From Acidobacteriota bacterium (lineage in GTDB: Bacteria; Acidobacteriota; Terriglobia; Bryobacterales; Bryobacteraceae): a DNA stretch of 64,000 nt. The stretch is taken from the NCBI GenBank assembly GCA_947470805.1, contig CANIVU010000007.1, positions 80,181 to 144,180 on the forward strand. The letters are read 5' to 3'. The notes below the pieces were generated by a model. The model did not search any database and was not told where the DNA came from. It saw only the letters and a program-made list of their open reading frames with translations. The position numbers and the translations under genes were made by a program. Below are positions 9,274 to 18,630 of the stretch, piece after piece; the stretch's first letter is position 1, and the number at the start of each line of letters is the position of its first letter.

Positions 9274-9810
9274 GTGACAGACGAACGACTTCCCTTCACC
9301 GCCACACACCTCTCCTCTCCCTACGACGGCATCCGCCCGCTCCCCGTCCGAGTCCTCCTCGACAACGTCCGCAGCCTCTATAACGTCGGCTCGTTCTTCC
9401 GGACCTCCGATGCCTGCGCTCTGGAACGGCTCTACCTCGGCGGCATCACCGGCTTTCCTCCCCAAAAACAGATCACCAAAACCGCACTCGGCGCCGAAGA
9501 CCGCGTACCCTGGGAGCACCACTGGGACGTATCGCCGGTGCTCGATTCCCTGCAAGCAGAAGGCGTTCAACTCGCGGCCATTGAAACCAGCGTTCGCTCC
9601 GTCGATCTATTCGACTGGCAACCCCGCTTCCCGGTCTGCGTCGTCTTCGGCCACGAAGTCGACGGCATCCAACCCCACATCGCCGAACGCTGCGAAGTCC
9701 ATGTGCGTATTCCCATGCTCGGGTCCAAGCATTCACTCAACGTCGCCACCGCCGGCGGCGTCATGCTCTACGAACTCCTGCGCAAATACCGCGAACTCCT
9801 GCGAAGATAG
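9274..9810 (+). CDS. SpoU/TrmH family RNA 2'-O-methyltransferase
   Basis: This 178-residue protein is a SPOUT-class enzyme that methylates a ribose 2'-OH in tRNA or rRNA using S-adenosylmethionine. All three SpoU motifs are visible: motif 1 LDNVRSLYNVGSFFRTSDAC, motif 2 VVFGHEVDGI, motif 3 IPMLGSKHSLNVATAGGVML with the trefoil-knot turn. The start is GTG at 9274. It consists of the catalytic domain only, without the N-terminal L30-like domain of RlmB, so a tRNA target is plausible but not shown. Confidence 0.88.
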   Translation: MTDERLPFTATHLSSPYDGIRPLPVRVLLDNVRSLYNVGSFFRTSDACALERLYLGGITGFPPQKQITKTALGAEDRVPWEHHWDVSPVLDSLQAEGVQLAAIETSVRSVDLFDWQPRFPVCVVFGHEVDGIQPHIAERCEVHVRIPMLGSKHSLNVATAGGVMLYELLRKYRELLRR

Positions 9811-9818
9811 ATAGCATT

Positions 9819-11588
9819 ATGCGCCGAGCCTCTCTGCTCCTCCTGGCCGTTGCCTCCTTCGGGCAACAGACCGCCTTCGGGCAACAGACAATGTTCCCCC
9901 CTGTCCGCGGCACTCGCGAAATGGTCGGTGCGGCGAACAATTTTGAAGTGGAGGCCGGCTTCCGGATCCTCGCCGCCGGCGGCAACGCCGTCGACGCGGG
10001 CGTGGCCTCGACACTCGCCGCCGCCGTCACCGAACAGGCCCGCTTCGGCCTCGGGGGCGAAATGCCGCTGCTCATTAAGATGAAAGGCAAGCCCGTTGTT
10101 GTTGTCAGCGGCGTCGGCACAGCACCGAAACTGGCCACGCCCGATTGGTATCGTCAGCGCAAACCCGGCGCCTGGGAAAATCCCGCGCAAATGCCGCCCA
10201 TCCCCGGTGAAGGCATCCACGCCGCCATCCTCCCCGGCGTCTTCGATGGCCTCATGCTGGCGCTCCAACAGTACGGCACCAAGTCCTTCGCCGAAGTTGC
10301 CGCCCCCGCCATCGAGTACGCCGACCAGTTCCCCATTGGCGAAGAGTTCGCCTCCTTCATCAAGAACGGCGAGCGGCTTCTGGCCTCCTGGCCGACCTCC
10401 AAAGCCCACTTCCTCCCCGGCGACAAACTCCCGCAACGCGGCACGATCTTCAAACAACCCGCGCTCGCGAAAACCCTTCGCGAATTAGCCGCCGCCGAGA
10501 AGAAGCAGCGCGGCAATCGCGAAAAGAAGATCCAGGCCGTTCGCGACTACTTCTACCGCGGCCCTATCGCCAAGAAAATTGCCGAATTCTCGGAAGCCAA
10601 CGGCGGGCTGATCCGCTATGAAGACCTCCGCGATTTCAAAGCGGAAATCGATACGCCCCAAGCCACCGACTACCGCGGCTACACCGTCGTTAAACCCGGC
10701 TTCTGGACCCAAGGCCCCGTCATGCTCCAGGCGCTCCAACTCCTGGAAGGCTACGACCTGAAGGGCATGGGCCACAACTCTGCGCCCTACCTCCATACGG
10801 TTATCGAAGCCGTCAAACTCGCCTTCGCCGACCGCGACGCCCACTACGGCGACCCCAAGTTCTCGAAGGTGCCCGCGGAAACGCTTCTCTCCCGCGACTA
10901 CGCCGCCGCCCGCCGCAAGCTCATCGATCCCAACAAAGCCTCCATGGAATCCCGCCCTGGCGCCATGGGAACGAACCTGCGCGCCGCCATCGCCACTGAA
11001 CACAACAGCGTCCAGGACACCACCTGCGTCAACGTTGTCGATAAGCAAGGCAACGTCTTCTCAGCGACCCCCAGCGGCGCCTGGCTCCCCAGCGTCATCG
11101 CCGGCGACACCGGTATCCCGCTCTCCACGCGCCTGCAGAGCTTCGTAATGACGAAAGGCCATGCCAACGAACTCGCCCCCGGCAAACGCCCCCGCGTCAC
11201 GCTCAGCCCCACCATCGTGCTGAAAGACGGCAAGCCCTTCTTCGCCATGTCCACCCCCGGCGGCGACAATCAGGATCAGGCCATGCTCCAGGTGCTGCTC
11301 AACATCATCGATTTCGGCATGGCGCCGCAGGAAGCCGTCGAAGCCCCCCGCTTCCAAACCGAGCATTTCTATAGCTCCTTCGCCACCCACGAATTCGTAC
11401 CCGGCCGGACCCGTATCGAAAAGCGCATTCCGCAAAACATTATGGACGCGCTCACCGCCAAGGGCCACATCGTCCAGCCCAGCGGCGACTGGAGCAATGG
11501 CTCCGCGCCCACGGTGATCCTCATCCGCGATGGTGTGCTCGACGGCGGGGCCGATCCCCGCCGTCTGCGCTACATCTTCGGGCGTTAG
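9819..11588 (+). CDS. ggt: Gamma-glutamyltransferase
   Basis: GGT breaks the gamma-glutamyl bond of glutathione and related peptides in the periplasm. The 589-residue precursor has a signal peptide, the large-subunit start (GFRILAAGGNAVDAGVASTL), and the autoprocessing Thr at about residue 401-402 in HNSVQDTTCVNVVD, where the chain is cut into two subunits. The glycine-rich site STPGGDNQDQAMLQVLLNII lies in the small subunit. Just after the signal core a 16-base sequence is repeated in frame (FGQQTAFGQQT). The last four bases overlap the convergent SDR gene. Confidence 0.93.
   Translation: MRRASLLLLAVASFGQQTAFGQQTMFPPVRGTREMVGAANNFEVEAGFRILAAGGNAVDAGVASTLAAAVTEQARFGLGGEMPLLIKMKGKPVVVVSGVGTAPKLATPDWYRQRKPGAWENPAQMPPIPGEGIHAAILPGVFDGLMLALQQYGTKSFAEVAAPAIEYADQFPIGEEFASFIKNGERLLASWPTSKAHFLPGDKLPQRGTIFKQPALAKTLRELAAAEKKQRGNREKKIQAVRDYFYRGPIAKKIAEFSEANGGLIRYEDLRDFKAEIDTPQATDYRGYTVVKPGFWTQGPVMLQALQLLEGYDLKGMGHNSAPYLHTVIEAVKLAFADRDAHYGDPKFSKVPAETLLSRDYAAARRKLIDPNKASMESRPGAMGTNLRAAIATEHNSVQDTTCVNVVDKQGNVFSATPSGAWLPSVIAGDTGIPLSTRLQSFVMTKGHANELAPGKRPRVTLSPTIVLKDGKPFFAMSTPGGDNQDQAMLQVLLNIIDFGMAPQEAVEAPRFQTEHFYSSFATHEFVPGRTRIEKRIPQNIMDALTAKGHIVQPSGDWSNGSAPTVILIRDGVLDGGADPRRLRYIFGR
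9856..9889. repeat. 16-base direct repeat, 18-base period, inside ggt signal region
   Basis: CCTTCGGGCAACAGAC occurs at 9856-9871 and again at 9874-9889, a period of 18 bases. It duplicates six codons (FGQQTA/FGQQTM) around the likely signal-peptidase site of the gamma-glutamyltransferase and keeps the frame. Confidence 0.8.
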
Positions 11589-12337
11589 AGGGTCAGCCCG
11601 CCGGCCACCGGAATCACAGACCCGGTGATCCACCGGGACTCATCGGAGACCAAAGTCGCCACCACATCGGCAACATCCTCGGGCCGGCCCGGCCGGCCCA
11701 GGGGAGTGCGCGTCTTGGCGAACTCAATGAACCCCTCGTGTCCACCCATCGACACAAAACCCTCCGTCAGGGTTACGCCCGGCGCTACTGAAATTACGCG
11801 AACATTCTTCGGCCCCAACTCCTGCGCCAGAGAACGGGTAATCACGTCGCCGGCCCCCTTGGTGGCGGAGTAAACGCTCCCATTGGCCGGCGGCGTCAGC
11901 GACACCTGCGAACCGATATTGATCACAACGCCACCCCGCCCGCCATCAAAATCTTTGGCGGCTTCCTGCGTAGCAAACAGCAGGCCCTTCACATTGATAT
12001 TGAATTGACGGTCGATATGTTCCTCATCGATCGCCTCCAACGGCCGGAACTCGTAAACGCCGGCATTGTTCACCAGAATATCCACGGGCCCAAACGTCTC
12101 CCGCGCGGCACCAAATAACGCCGTAACCTCATCGCGTTTGGCTACGTTCGCCTTCACCGCGATCGCCTTCCCACCGGCGGCAACAATAGCGTCCACCGTG
12201 GTCTGCGCGTCCGCCGCGCTGCTGGCGTAGTTCACCACAACCGCGGCGCCATCGGCGGCCAACCGCTTCGCTACCGCCGCGCCAATTCCCTTCCCGCCCC
12301 CGGTGACGACAGCCACCTTTCCTTCCAACCGTTTCAT
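11585..12337 (-). CDS. Short-chain dehydrogenase/reductase
   Basis: A 250-residue classical SDR that would use NAD(P)(H) to oxidise or reduce an alcohol/ketone. Visible motifs are the nucleotide-binding VVTGGGKGIGAAVAKRL, the structural NNAG, the catalytic Ser in NIGSQVSL and YSATK (Tyr-x-x-x-Lys), and the C-terminal GSVIPVAGGLTL. It resembles 3-oxoacyl-ACP reductases and glucose 1-dehydrogenases; the substrate cannot be assigned. The gene lies downstream of the ArsR regulator on the same strand with a 70-base gap, which suggests that the regulator controls it. Confidence 0.88.
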   Translation of the reverse strand: MKRLEGKVAVVTGGGKGIGAAVAKRLAADGAAVVVNYASSAADAQTTVDAIVAAGGKAIAVKANVAKRDEVTALFGAARETFGPVDILVNNAGVYEFRPLEAIDEEHIDRQFNINVKGLLFATQEAAKDFDGGRGGVVINIGSQVSLTPPANGSVYSATKGAGDVITRSLAQELGPKNVRVISVAPGVTLTEGFVSMGGHEGFIEFAKTRTPLGRPGRPEDVADVVATLVSDESRWITGSVIPVAGGLTL

Positions 12338-12407
12338 GACATCTCTCCTCAGTTCGATAGTTCGACAACCATCTAACTGATGTCACTCCCCGTCGGCAGG
12401 ATTCAAC

Positions 12408-12680
12408 TTAACCGATCCGTTTTGCCAACTCTTTCCGGTACGCCAGCCACACATCTTTCCGCAGTGAAAGATGCGCAAACTTACCATCCATCCGGATTGA
12501 CACCAACCCGGCAGTCTCCAGCTCCTGCAAATGGTGCGATAGCGTCGCCTTCGACACCGGCATCTCTCCGCACAGCGTCTGGCACGCCAACTCCTTACAC
12601 CCGGCAATCCGCTCCAAAATCGCAAAACGCCGAGGGTCGGCCAGCGCCTTGGCGATTCGTTGAAATTCGATCGTTTCCAT
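12408..12680 (-). CDS. ArsR-type winged-helix transcriptional regulator
   Basis: A 90-residue winged-helix protein: IAKALADPRRFAILERIAG, then the recognition helix VSKATLSHHLQELETAGLV, then the wing GKFAHLSL. The start METIEFQRIAKAL at 12680 fits the family; an upstream in-frame start would run into the previous gene. The ELACQTLCGEMPVS region has two cysteines (KELACQTLCGE), but it lacks the ELCVCDL metal site of true arsenic/cadmium sensors, so the inducer is probably organic or redox-related. It likely controls its own operon with the SDR gene. Confidence 0.88.
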   Translation of the reverse strand: METIEFQRIAKALADPRRFAILERIAGCKELACQTLCGEMPVSKATLSHHLQELETAGLVSIRMDGKFAHLSLRKDVWLAYRKELAKRIG

Positions 12681-12688
12681 GTCGATCC

Positions 12689-13096
12689 CTACGAAGACGT
12701 GTGGTCGTGGATGACCTTCCATCCGCCGGGACCCTTATGCAAAATCAGCGTGAACTGCCCGGTGGCGTCGCCGCCGCCAGCCGCCGTTCGGGTCAGAAAG
12801 AACTTTCCCAAAACCATCACATGCTCTCCACCCAACGCCCGCTGCTCCATCACTTCAAACCGCAGCTTGCCCATCTTCTCCCGCGTGTCGTAGGTGCGCT
12901 TGTAACGCGCCAGCACCTCGGCCCGCCCGTGGGAGAGCGCCTTCCCCAGGAACGTAATCGAAGGCGAATTCTCGTAGGTTTCCACGAACGCCTCCAGGTC
13001 CCCGCGGTTCCACGCCGCCGCTTGCGCGTCCAAAACGGCCCGCGCATCCTGCGCCCCGGCCACCAAACAAAATGCCAGCAAAATGAATTTACCCAT
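12689..13096 (-). CDS. Secreted SnoaL/DUF4440-like NTF2-fold protein
   Basis: The 135-residue protein starts with a short signal peptide (MGKFILLAFCLVAGAQD) and continues as a single NTF2-like domain: AVLDAQAAAWNRGDLEAFVETY, a central FLGKALSHGRAEVLARYKR, and the ending GGWKVIHDHTSS with the conserved late His-Asp-His. Members act as small hydrolases, isomerases or ligand-binding proteins; the function here is unknown. It is the first gene of a minus-strand operon, eight bases upstream of the ArsR start. Confidence 0.8.
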   Translation of the reverse strand: MGKFILLAFCLVAGAQDARAVLDAQAAAWNRGDLEAFVETYENSPSITFLGKALSHGRAEVLARYKRTYDTREKMGKLRFEVMEQRALGGEHVMVLGKFFLTRTAAGGGDATGQFTLILHKGPGGWKVIHDHTSS

Positions 13097-13123
13097 CGAT
13101 GGAGATTATACTGACTAGTTCGC

Positions 13124-14257
13124 ATGCAAGATTTGAAACATCCGGATAACGCGACGGAACTGGCAGCGGCTTTAGGCGCTGCCGGTGCCGCCGGTCACAG
13201 CGTGGAAGCGGGCGGGCGCTTCACCAAAGCCCGTTGGGGCGGCCCCGTCGCCGACGCTAAAGTCCGCATCTCGACGGCCAACATGAAACGCGTGCTCGAA
13301 TACGAACCGCGCGACCTCACCATCTCCGTAGAAGCCGGAATGCCCTATGCCGAACTCACCGCGCTGCTCGCCGCCAACCAGCAGATGATTCCGCTCGACC
13401 CGCCCTACGCCGCCACCGCCACCATCGGCGGCGTCCTGGCCGCCAACCAATCCGGCCCCCGCCGCCGCCTCTACGGCACCGCGCGCGATCTCGTCATCGG
13501 CATCCAGTTCGCCACCATGGCCGGCAAACTCGTCCAGGCCGGCGGCATGGTCGTCAAGAACGTGGCCGGGCTCGACATGGGCAAACTCATGATCGGCAGC
13601 TGGGGCACGCTCGGCATCATCACCACCGTCAATTTCAAGCTCATCCCGAAGGACAAATTCACCCGCACCTTCCTGCAGTCCTTCCCCTCGGCCCAGGAGG
13701 CCATCGCCGAACGAACCCGGATCCTGCAAAGCGTCCTGCAACCGGCCGCCGTCGATCTGCTCAGCCCCGCCGCCAGCGCCCGCATCGGGAAATCCGGCTG
13801 GCTCCTCGCCATCGGCACCGGTGGCAGCCAGGCGCTGATCGATCGCTACTCCCGGGAACTCTCGTCGTTCGAAACGCTCGAAGCCGCCGCCGAACAGGCC
13901 TTCTGGCAATCCATCGAAAACTTCTCCGAGGCCTTCCTGACCGATAACGCCAACGGCGCCATCGTCCGGGTTGCAACGCCGCTCGGCGAGCTCGCCACCG
14001 CGCTCGCCGCGCACGCCGGCCCCGCCCTGGTCCGCGCCGCCAACGGCGTCGCCTATCTCTATCACCCCACCGCGCCGACAACGCTCACCAAGCCCACCCC
14101 CAACGCCCACATCGTCATGGACGCCGGGCCCGCCGCGCGCGCCGCCTCCACCCTCTGGCCCGAACCGGGCAACGATTTCCCCGTTATGGAAAAGATCAAG
14201 CACATGCTGGACCCGCAGCATCTTCTCAACAAAGGACGTCTGTATGGCCGCATCTGA
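13124..14257 (+). CDS. glcE: Glycolate oxidase subunit GlcE (FAD-binding)
   Basis: GlcE is the second FAD-binding subunit of the membrane-associated glycolate oxidase, which converts glycolate to glyoxylate. The 377-residue product shows the PCMH-type FAD fold: EYEPRDLTISVEAGMPYAEL, then the PP-loop region DPPYAATATIGGVLAANQSG, then MVVKNVAGLDMGKLMIGSWG. The end (MEKIKHMLDPQHLLNKGRL) is typical. It overlaps glcF by 14 bases. The GlcD partner is not adjacent; upstream lie the unrelated, divergent DUF4440-ArsR-SDR genes. Confidence 0.9.
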   Translation: MQDLKHPDNATELAAALGAAGAAGHSVEAGGRFTKARWGGPVADAKVRISTANMKRVLEYEPRDLTISVEAGMPYAELTALLAANQQMIPLDPPYAATATIGGVLAANQSGPRRRLYGTARDLVIGIQFATMAGKLVQAGGMVVKNVAGLDMGKLMIGSWGTLGIITTVNFKLIPKDKFTRTFLQSFPSAQEAIAERTRILQSVLQPAAVDLLSPAASARIGKSGWLLAIGTGGSQALIDRYSRELSSFETLEAAAEQAFWQSIENFSEAFLTDNANGAIVRVATPLGELATALAAHAGPALVRAANGVAYLYHPTAPTTLTKPTPNAHIVMDAGPAARAASTLWPEPGNDFPVMEKIKHMLDPQHLLNKGRLYGRI

Positions 14258-15545
14258 TTTGACCCGCATTGGCAACAATTCCGAAGCACCGCGGCAGATT
14301 GATTTGGACAAGTGTGTCCACTGCGGCCTCTGCCTGAACTCCTGCCCCACCTATCGCGAACTGGGCGTTGAAATGGACTCCCCGCGCGGCCGCATCTACC
14401 AGATGGTCCAGGTGGCCGAAGGCAAAGCGGAAATTAGCGACACCTACATCGAGCACATGGAGCTGTGCCTCGCCTGCCGCGGCTGCGAAAGCGCCTGCCC
14501 CAGCGGTGTCAACTACGGCCGCCTCATCGAAGCCGCCCGCGCCCACATCGACCAGAACATTAAGCGCCCCTGGCACGTGCAGTTCGCCCGCGACTTCGTC
14601 TTCGGAACCCTCCTCTCCTCCCGCTTTCTCCTCTCGCTCGCCGGTGCCGGCCTGTTCCTCTATCAAGCCAGCGGCCTCCAGAAGCTCGTCCGCTCGTCAG
14701 GGATGTTGAAGTTCTTCGGCCGCCTCCACGAAATCGAAATGCTCGCGCCCTCGGCCGAAACGCCCTTCTTCTTCAGCCAAATCGGCAAGGTCTTCCAGGC
14801 CGAAGGCGAAAAGCGGTACAAGGTCGCCTTCCTCGCCGGCTGCATCGCCAATATCAGCTTCGCCCGGCTCAACGAAGCCACCGTCCGCGTCCTGCAGAAG
14901 AACGGGTGCGAAGTCCACATCCCCGAAGCCCAGAACTGCTGCGGCGCGCTCCACGTCCACGCCGGCCGTAAGGATGACGCCCGTGAGTTGGCCAAGAACA
15001 ACATCGACGCCACCCTCGACGGCGATTTCGACGTCATCTTGACCAACGCCGCCGGCTGCGGTTCCACGCTGAAGGAATACGACGAACTCCTCGAACACGA
15101 CGATGCCTACCGGGACAAATCCCTCGCCTTCAAAGCCAAAATGAAGGACATCAACGAATTCCTCGGCTCCATCGAAATCCGCACCCCCGCCAAGCCGCTC
15201 AACATGACGGTCACCTACCAGGACTCCTGCCACCTCTGCCATGGCCAGAAGATCCGCGTACAGCCTCGAAAAGTGCTGGCGGCTATCCCAGGTGTCACCC
15301 TGAAGGAAATGGCGCTCAGTGACCTCTGCTGCGGCTCAGCGGGCATTTACAACGTCGTGCACAACGAGATGGCCATGGGCCTGCTCAGAAACAAGATGCA
15401 GTCCGTCAACGCCACCGGCGCCGAATGCATCGTCACCGCCAACCCCGGCTGCATGATCCAGCTCCAGGCCGGCGCCAAAATCCACGGCAAGGACCAACCC
15501 GTTCTCCACGTCGTCGAAGTGCTCGACCGCGCCTACCGCGGCTGA
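14244..15545 (+). CDS. glcF: Glycolate oxidase iron-sulfur subunit GlcF
   Basis: GlcF carries electrons from the flavin subunits to the quinone pool. The ATG at 14244 gives MAASDLTRIGNNSEAPRQID; the frame is open further upstream but only shadows glcE. Two [4Fe-4S] sites are plain: CVHCGLCLNSCPTYRELG (about residues 31-48) and CLACRGCESACPSG (about 75-88). Two CCG repeats follow (NCCGALHVHAGR and LCCGSAGIYN), each with partner cysteines (AGCGSTLKEY, NPGCMIQLQAG). The 433-residue length is normal. The stop overlaps the convergent esterase gene. Confidence 0.93.
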   Translation: MAASDLTRIGNNSEAPRQIDLDKCVHCGLCLNSCPTYRELGVEMDSPRGRIYQMVQVAEGKAEISDTYIEHMELCLACRGCESACPSGVNYGRLIEAARAHIDQNIKRPWHVQFARDFVFGTLLSSRFLLSLAGAGLFLYQASGLQKLVRSSGMLKFFGRLHEIEMLAPSAETPFFFSQIGKVFQAEGEKRYKVAFLAGCIANISFARLNEATVRVLQKNGCEVHIPEAQNCCGALHVHAGRKDDARELAKNNIDATLDGDFDVILTNAAGCGSTLKEYDELLEHDDAYRDKSLAFKAKMKDINEFLGSIEIRTPAKPLNMTVTYQDSCHLCHGQKIRVQPRKVLAAIPGVTLKEMALSDLCCGSAGIYNVVHNEMAMGLLRNKMQSVNATGAECIVTANPGCMIQLQAGAKIHGKDQPVLHVVEVLDRAYRG

Positions 15546-17044
15546 TTCCGCTTCTCCCACTGCGCCCGCATCTCATCGTCCATCCGCTTCGTTAAACCGT
15601 TCGGATAGGTCTTGTAGGGCCGATGCAAATCGAAGTGGTCGCGCTCCGGCACAATCTCACATGCCTCCTCGCGGCCCTTCTCCGCCAGCCATCCGCAGAA
15701 CATCGCCGCCGCCTCGTTCAAGTGGAAATTGTCCACCGAACCAATCGTCAGCCGAATCTTTCCTCGTAATTTCGGCCCCAAGTCGGCCCAATTGTCGCGC
15801 ACTATCCGAGCGATCTCATACTTCTGCCAATATGGCAGCACCGCCTGGTCCAACGTCCCCGTCTCCCGGTTAAACATGGGGCTAGGCCGCCCATCCGCGC
15901 CCCGAGGCGAAAACACCCAGTCGAACGACGCCAACTGCCCACCGTACTCACCCGTAACCACTTCCATCCGCGCAAACTCTTCCACCGACATCACGTCTTT
16001 TCCCTGCATCCGCACCAGATTCAACGGCCCTCCGGCCTTCGTCTTGTACGCATTCTGCGTCGAACCCGGCGTCACATCAATGCCCGTAAAACTCCGGAAA
16101 TCCATCGAGTCCGGTGATGTCGACCAAGTCCCCCCAAAGAAATCCGGATACCGCACCTGCAGCCACAGCGAGCTCCACCCGCCCGACGAATGCCCCGTCA
16201 CAAACCGCCCCGCCGCCACCGGCGCCAAATGAAAACGCTTTTCCAGATGCGGGATCAACTCTTCCGTCAACGCCGCCCCCCACGGCCCGTTATTCACCGA
16301 ATCGGCAAACACGTGATGGCCCCCCGGACAGTTGCCGTCCAGGAACACGTGCACCGCGCGAAACCCCTCCCCCGCCGCAATCGCATCCACTATGCGCTCC
16401 CCCTTCGCAAACGCCTCCCGGTAATTCCCACCAAAACCGTGTATGTGATACACCGTCGGCAATGCCGGCCCGTCGGCCGTGTGCCCCTTCGGAACCACCA
16501 CGCCCGCCTGCATAAAAATCGGCCTCCCGAAGAATGCCGATAACCGCGGACTTTCAAAACGGACATACTTCACCTGTTCGGTATCCGCCGTCGCCGCCCG
16601 CTCCGGCGTCACCGCCGATAGTTCCAACGCCACCGGTCCCGCATCGGCCGGGTCCAACGCCTTCAGCACCTTCACCGCGCTCGTCAAATCGCCCGCATCC
16701 TGCCGCTCCCGCGCAAACGTGTGGTCGCGGTCCAGCAGCGCCATCACCACATAGTCGCCCTTCGCCGCCTTCGAAAACCGCTGCGGAAACGCCATCTCAT
16801 CCGGGTTCAGTTCCACCGTCTCCCCGGCCTTCCAATACGGCACTTCCTTCGCCGCCAGCCACACGCCCTCCGGCAGGAACCCCACCTTGATCCGGTCCAC
16901 CGCTTCGCTCCCCTTCTCCAGGAAAACAAACAGCCGCCCCGACGCCCCTTGCGGCGCCACAGCGGCATTCAAAGTAATCCGGAAACGGAGCGGCTGCGCG
17001 CCCGGCAAACAAAGCCCGGCGAGCAAAAGGAGTAGAAGGCGCAT
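15533..17044 (-). CDS. Secreted esterase D-like alpha/beta hydrolase
   Basis: A 503-residue exported protein with signal peptide MRLLLLLLAGLCLPGAQPLR. The N-terminal 170 residues form a beta-rich module; the rest is a putative-esterase (esterase D / Fes-like) hydrolase. HIHGFGGNY supplies the oxyanion region, and the nucleophile sits in GHSSGGWSSLWLQVRYPDFF near residue 290. A late DHFDLHRPY probably holds the catalytic His. Such enzymes release acyl groups from polysaccharides or siderophores; the substrate is not evident. Confidence 0.82.
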   Translation of the reverse strand: MRLLLLLLAGLCLPGAQPLRFRITLNAAVAPQGASGRLFVFLEKGSEAVDRIKVGFLPEGVWLAAKEVPYWKAGETVELNPDEMAFPQRFSKAAKGDYVVMALLDRDHTFARERQDAGDLTSAVKVLKALDPADAGPVALELSAVTPERAATADTEQVKYVRFESPRLSAFFGRPIFMQAGVVVPKGHTADGPALPTVYHIHGFGGNYREAFAKGERIVDAIAAGEGFRAVHVFLDGNCPGGHHVFADSVNNGPWGAALTEELIPHLEKRFHLAPVAAGRFVTGHSSGGWSSLWLQVRYPDFFGGTWSTSPDSMDFRSFTGIDVTPGSTQNAYKTKAGGPLNLVRMQGKDVMSVEEFARMEVVTGEYGGQLASFDWVFSPRGADGRPSPMFNRETGTLDQAVLPYWQKYEIARIVRDNWADLGPKLRGKIRLTIGSVDNFHLNEAAAMFCGWLAEKGREEACEIVPERDHFDLHRPYKTYPNGLTKRMDDEMRAQWEKRNQPR

Positions 17045-17073
17045 GAACCTTCAGAGTAACTGAACCGTAACCC

Positions 17074-18630
17074 TCACCGCCCGATCGAGATCAACTCCTT
17101 CGCCGTCCGATGATACAGCCGCTTCCCGTCGAACGACACCGAATTCTGGCTCCAAGTCTTCTGAAACGGCCCCAGGTCATTCACCGCCACAATCGACGCC
17201 GCGTCCAGCTTCGCCGCCGTCGCGTCCAGCACGTAGGTCGTCCCCAGCGATGTCGTAAAAAACACCTTGTTGTTGATCGCCACCGGGCTGCCCCAGAACG
17301 CCGGCGTCTCCCACCCATCCATCCGCGAACGGTCCTCGGTCGCCACATCCACGCCCTGCGCATTCACAGCCTCGGTCCGCAGCGCCTTGCCATAAATTCG
17401 CTTGCCCGCGTCATCCACCGCCACCGGCAACTCCAGATACTCCACCTTCCCCGTGCCCACATGCACACGCCCCACCGAATACGCCGGACCCGCGCGCCCC
17501 TTCGGCGGCTTCCGGTTCCGCCGGTGCCCGGTGCTCACCAGAAAGTAGTGATACCCATTCACAACAATGTTCGCGTGCCACGCCGGCTGCACCCGAATCA
17601 CCTCCCCCGCCGGCATCGGCAGGGAGTCGGAAATCTCCCGCAAATTCACGTTCTCATGCAACCTGTACTGGCCCGCCGCCGCGTCCCACTGCCGGTAATC
17701 CACGCCCCGGATCAGCGACTGCGTCCGCACCAGCTTCCCCGTCCCCGCGTCAATCACCAGATGCGACTCCTCCGGATTCATCCGGAACCAATACGCAAAC
17801 TTCGCGTCCCAATGCATCACATACAGCGCCTGCCAGGTCGGCGCGTTCTCCGTCCCCTCATCAGCCACAAACCGCCACAAATTCTTACCCGACTTCGCCT
17901 CCGTCAAACTCAAACCCACCGGCGCCTCCGGCACGTCATGCCATCCGCCACGCCCATGCAGAATGGCAACAGCCCCATCCTTCGTCCGCCCCAACCGCGG
18001 CGTGTTGTACGCCGTCGTCCCGTCCCCATTGGTCCAAACCACTTTACCCGTCCGCTTATCAAACGCCCGCAGATAGTTCCAGCCCTCTTTCTCCTGCGGC
18101 TCCACGTTGTAGATCAGATCCCCCACAATCATCGGCTCAAACTGTTTGTTGAACGGAAACGGCTTCCCCCACGGCGTGAACTTTCGGCGCCAAACCTCCC
18201 TACCCTGGAAGTCCCAACACCCCATCTCCCCGCTGGCATTGAAGAACCACACATGCTTCCCATCGGTCACCGGCGTGGGCGTTGTCGAATCGGAATAGGC
18301 GTACATCATCGGGCTCTTCTCCACGCCCTCCAGCGGCACGCTCCACAGCGCCTTGCCCGTGCGCGCGTCCACCGCCAGTCCGATAATCTTCCCGCTGAAC
18401 CCCTTCTCCCCCGGCGCAAACGTCGTCAAAAACAACCGGTCGCCCCACACCGCAATCCCGCTCTGCCCCGCATTCGGCAACGGCACGCGCCATGCAATAT
18501 TCTCATTGCGCGCCACGCTCCACTGCACCGGCGGCTCGGCCCCGGTCACCTGCCAGGTCCCATCGGGCCCACCCGCCTGCGGCCAGTTCCTCGCCGCCAA
18601 CGTCATTGAAAACAGCAATAAATATCGCAT
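17074..18630 (-). CDS. Secreted PQQ-like beta-propeller protein
   Basis: The 518-residue protein has a signal peptide (MRYLLLFSMTLAARNWPQAGG) and an eight-blade-type quinoprotein propeller: NWPQAGGPDGTWQVTG at the start, then repeats such as DARTGKALWSVPLEG, DFQGREVWRRKF, DKRTGKVVWTNGDG and DAGTGKLVRTQS. The Cys pair and metal ligands of true PQQ alcohol dehydrogenases are not seen, so it is more likely a sensor, scaffold or non-PQQ enzyme. Its ATG overlaps the upstream phosphoesterase stop (TAATG), so the two proteins are probably made together. Confidence 0.82.
   Translation of the reverse strand: MRYLLLFSMTLAARNWPQAGGPDGTWQVTGAEPPVQWSVARNENIAWRVPLPNAGQSGIAVWGDRLFLTTFAPGEKGFSGKIIGLAVDARTGKALWSVPLEGVEKSPMMYAYSDSTTPTPVTDGKHVWFFNASGEMGCWDFQGREVWRRKFTPWGKPFPFNKQFEPMIVGDLIYNVEPQEKEGWNYLRAFDKRTGKVVWTNGDGTTAYNTPRLGRTKDGAVAILHGRGGWHDVPEAPVGLSLTEAKSGKNLWRFVADEGTENAPTWQALYVMHWDAKFAYWFRMNPEESHLVIDAGTGKLVRTQSLIRGVDYRQWDAAAGQYRLHENVNLREISDSLPMPAGEVIRVQPAWHANIVVNGYHYFLVSTGHRRNRKPPKGRAGPAYSVGRVHVGTGKVEYLELPVAVDDAGKRIYGKALRTEAVNAQGVDVATEDRSRMDGWETPAFWGSPVAINNKVFFTTSLGTTYVLDATAAKLDAASIVAVNDLGPFQKTWSQNSVSFDGKRLYHRTAKELISIGR

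Noticed and set aside
17110..18609. A 499-codon plus-strand open frame
   Set aside because: Antisense to the PQQ-like propeller gene; Arg/His/Pro-rich, no domain.
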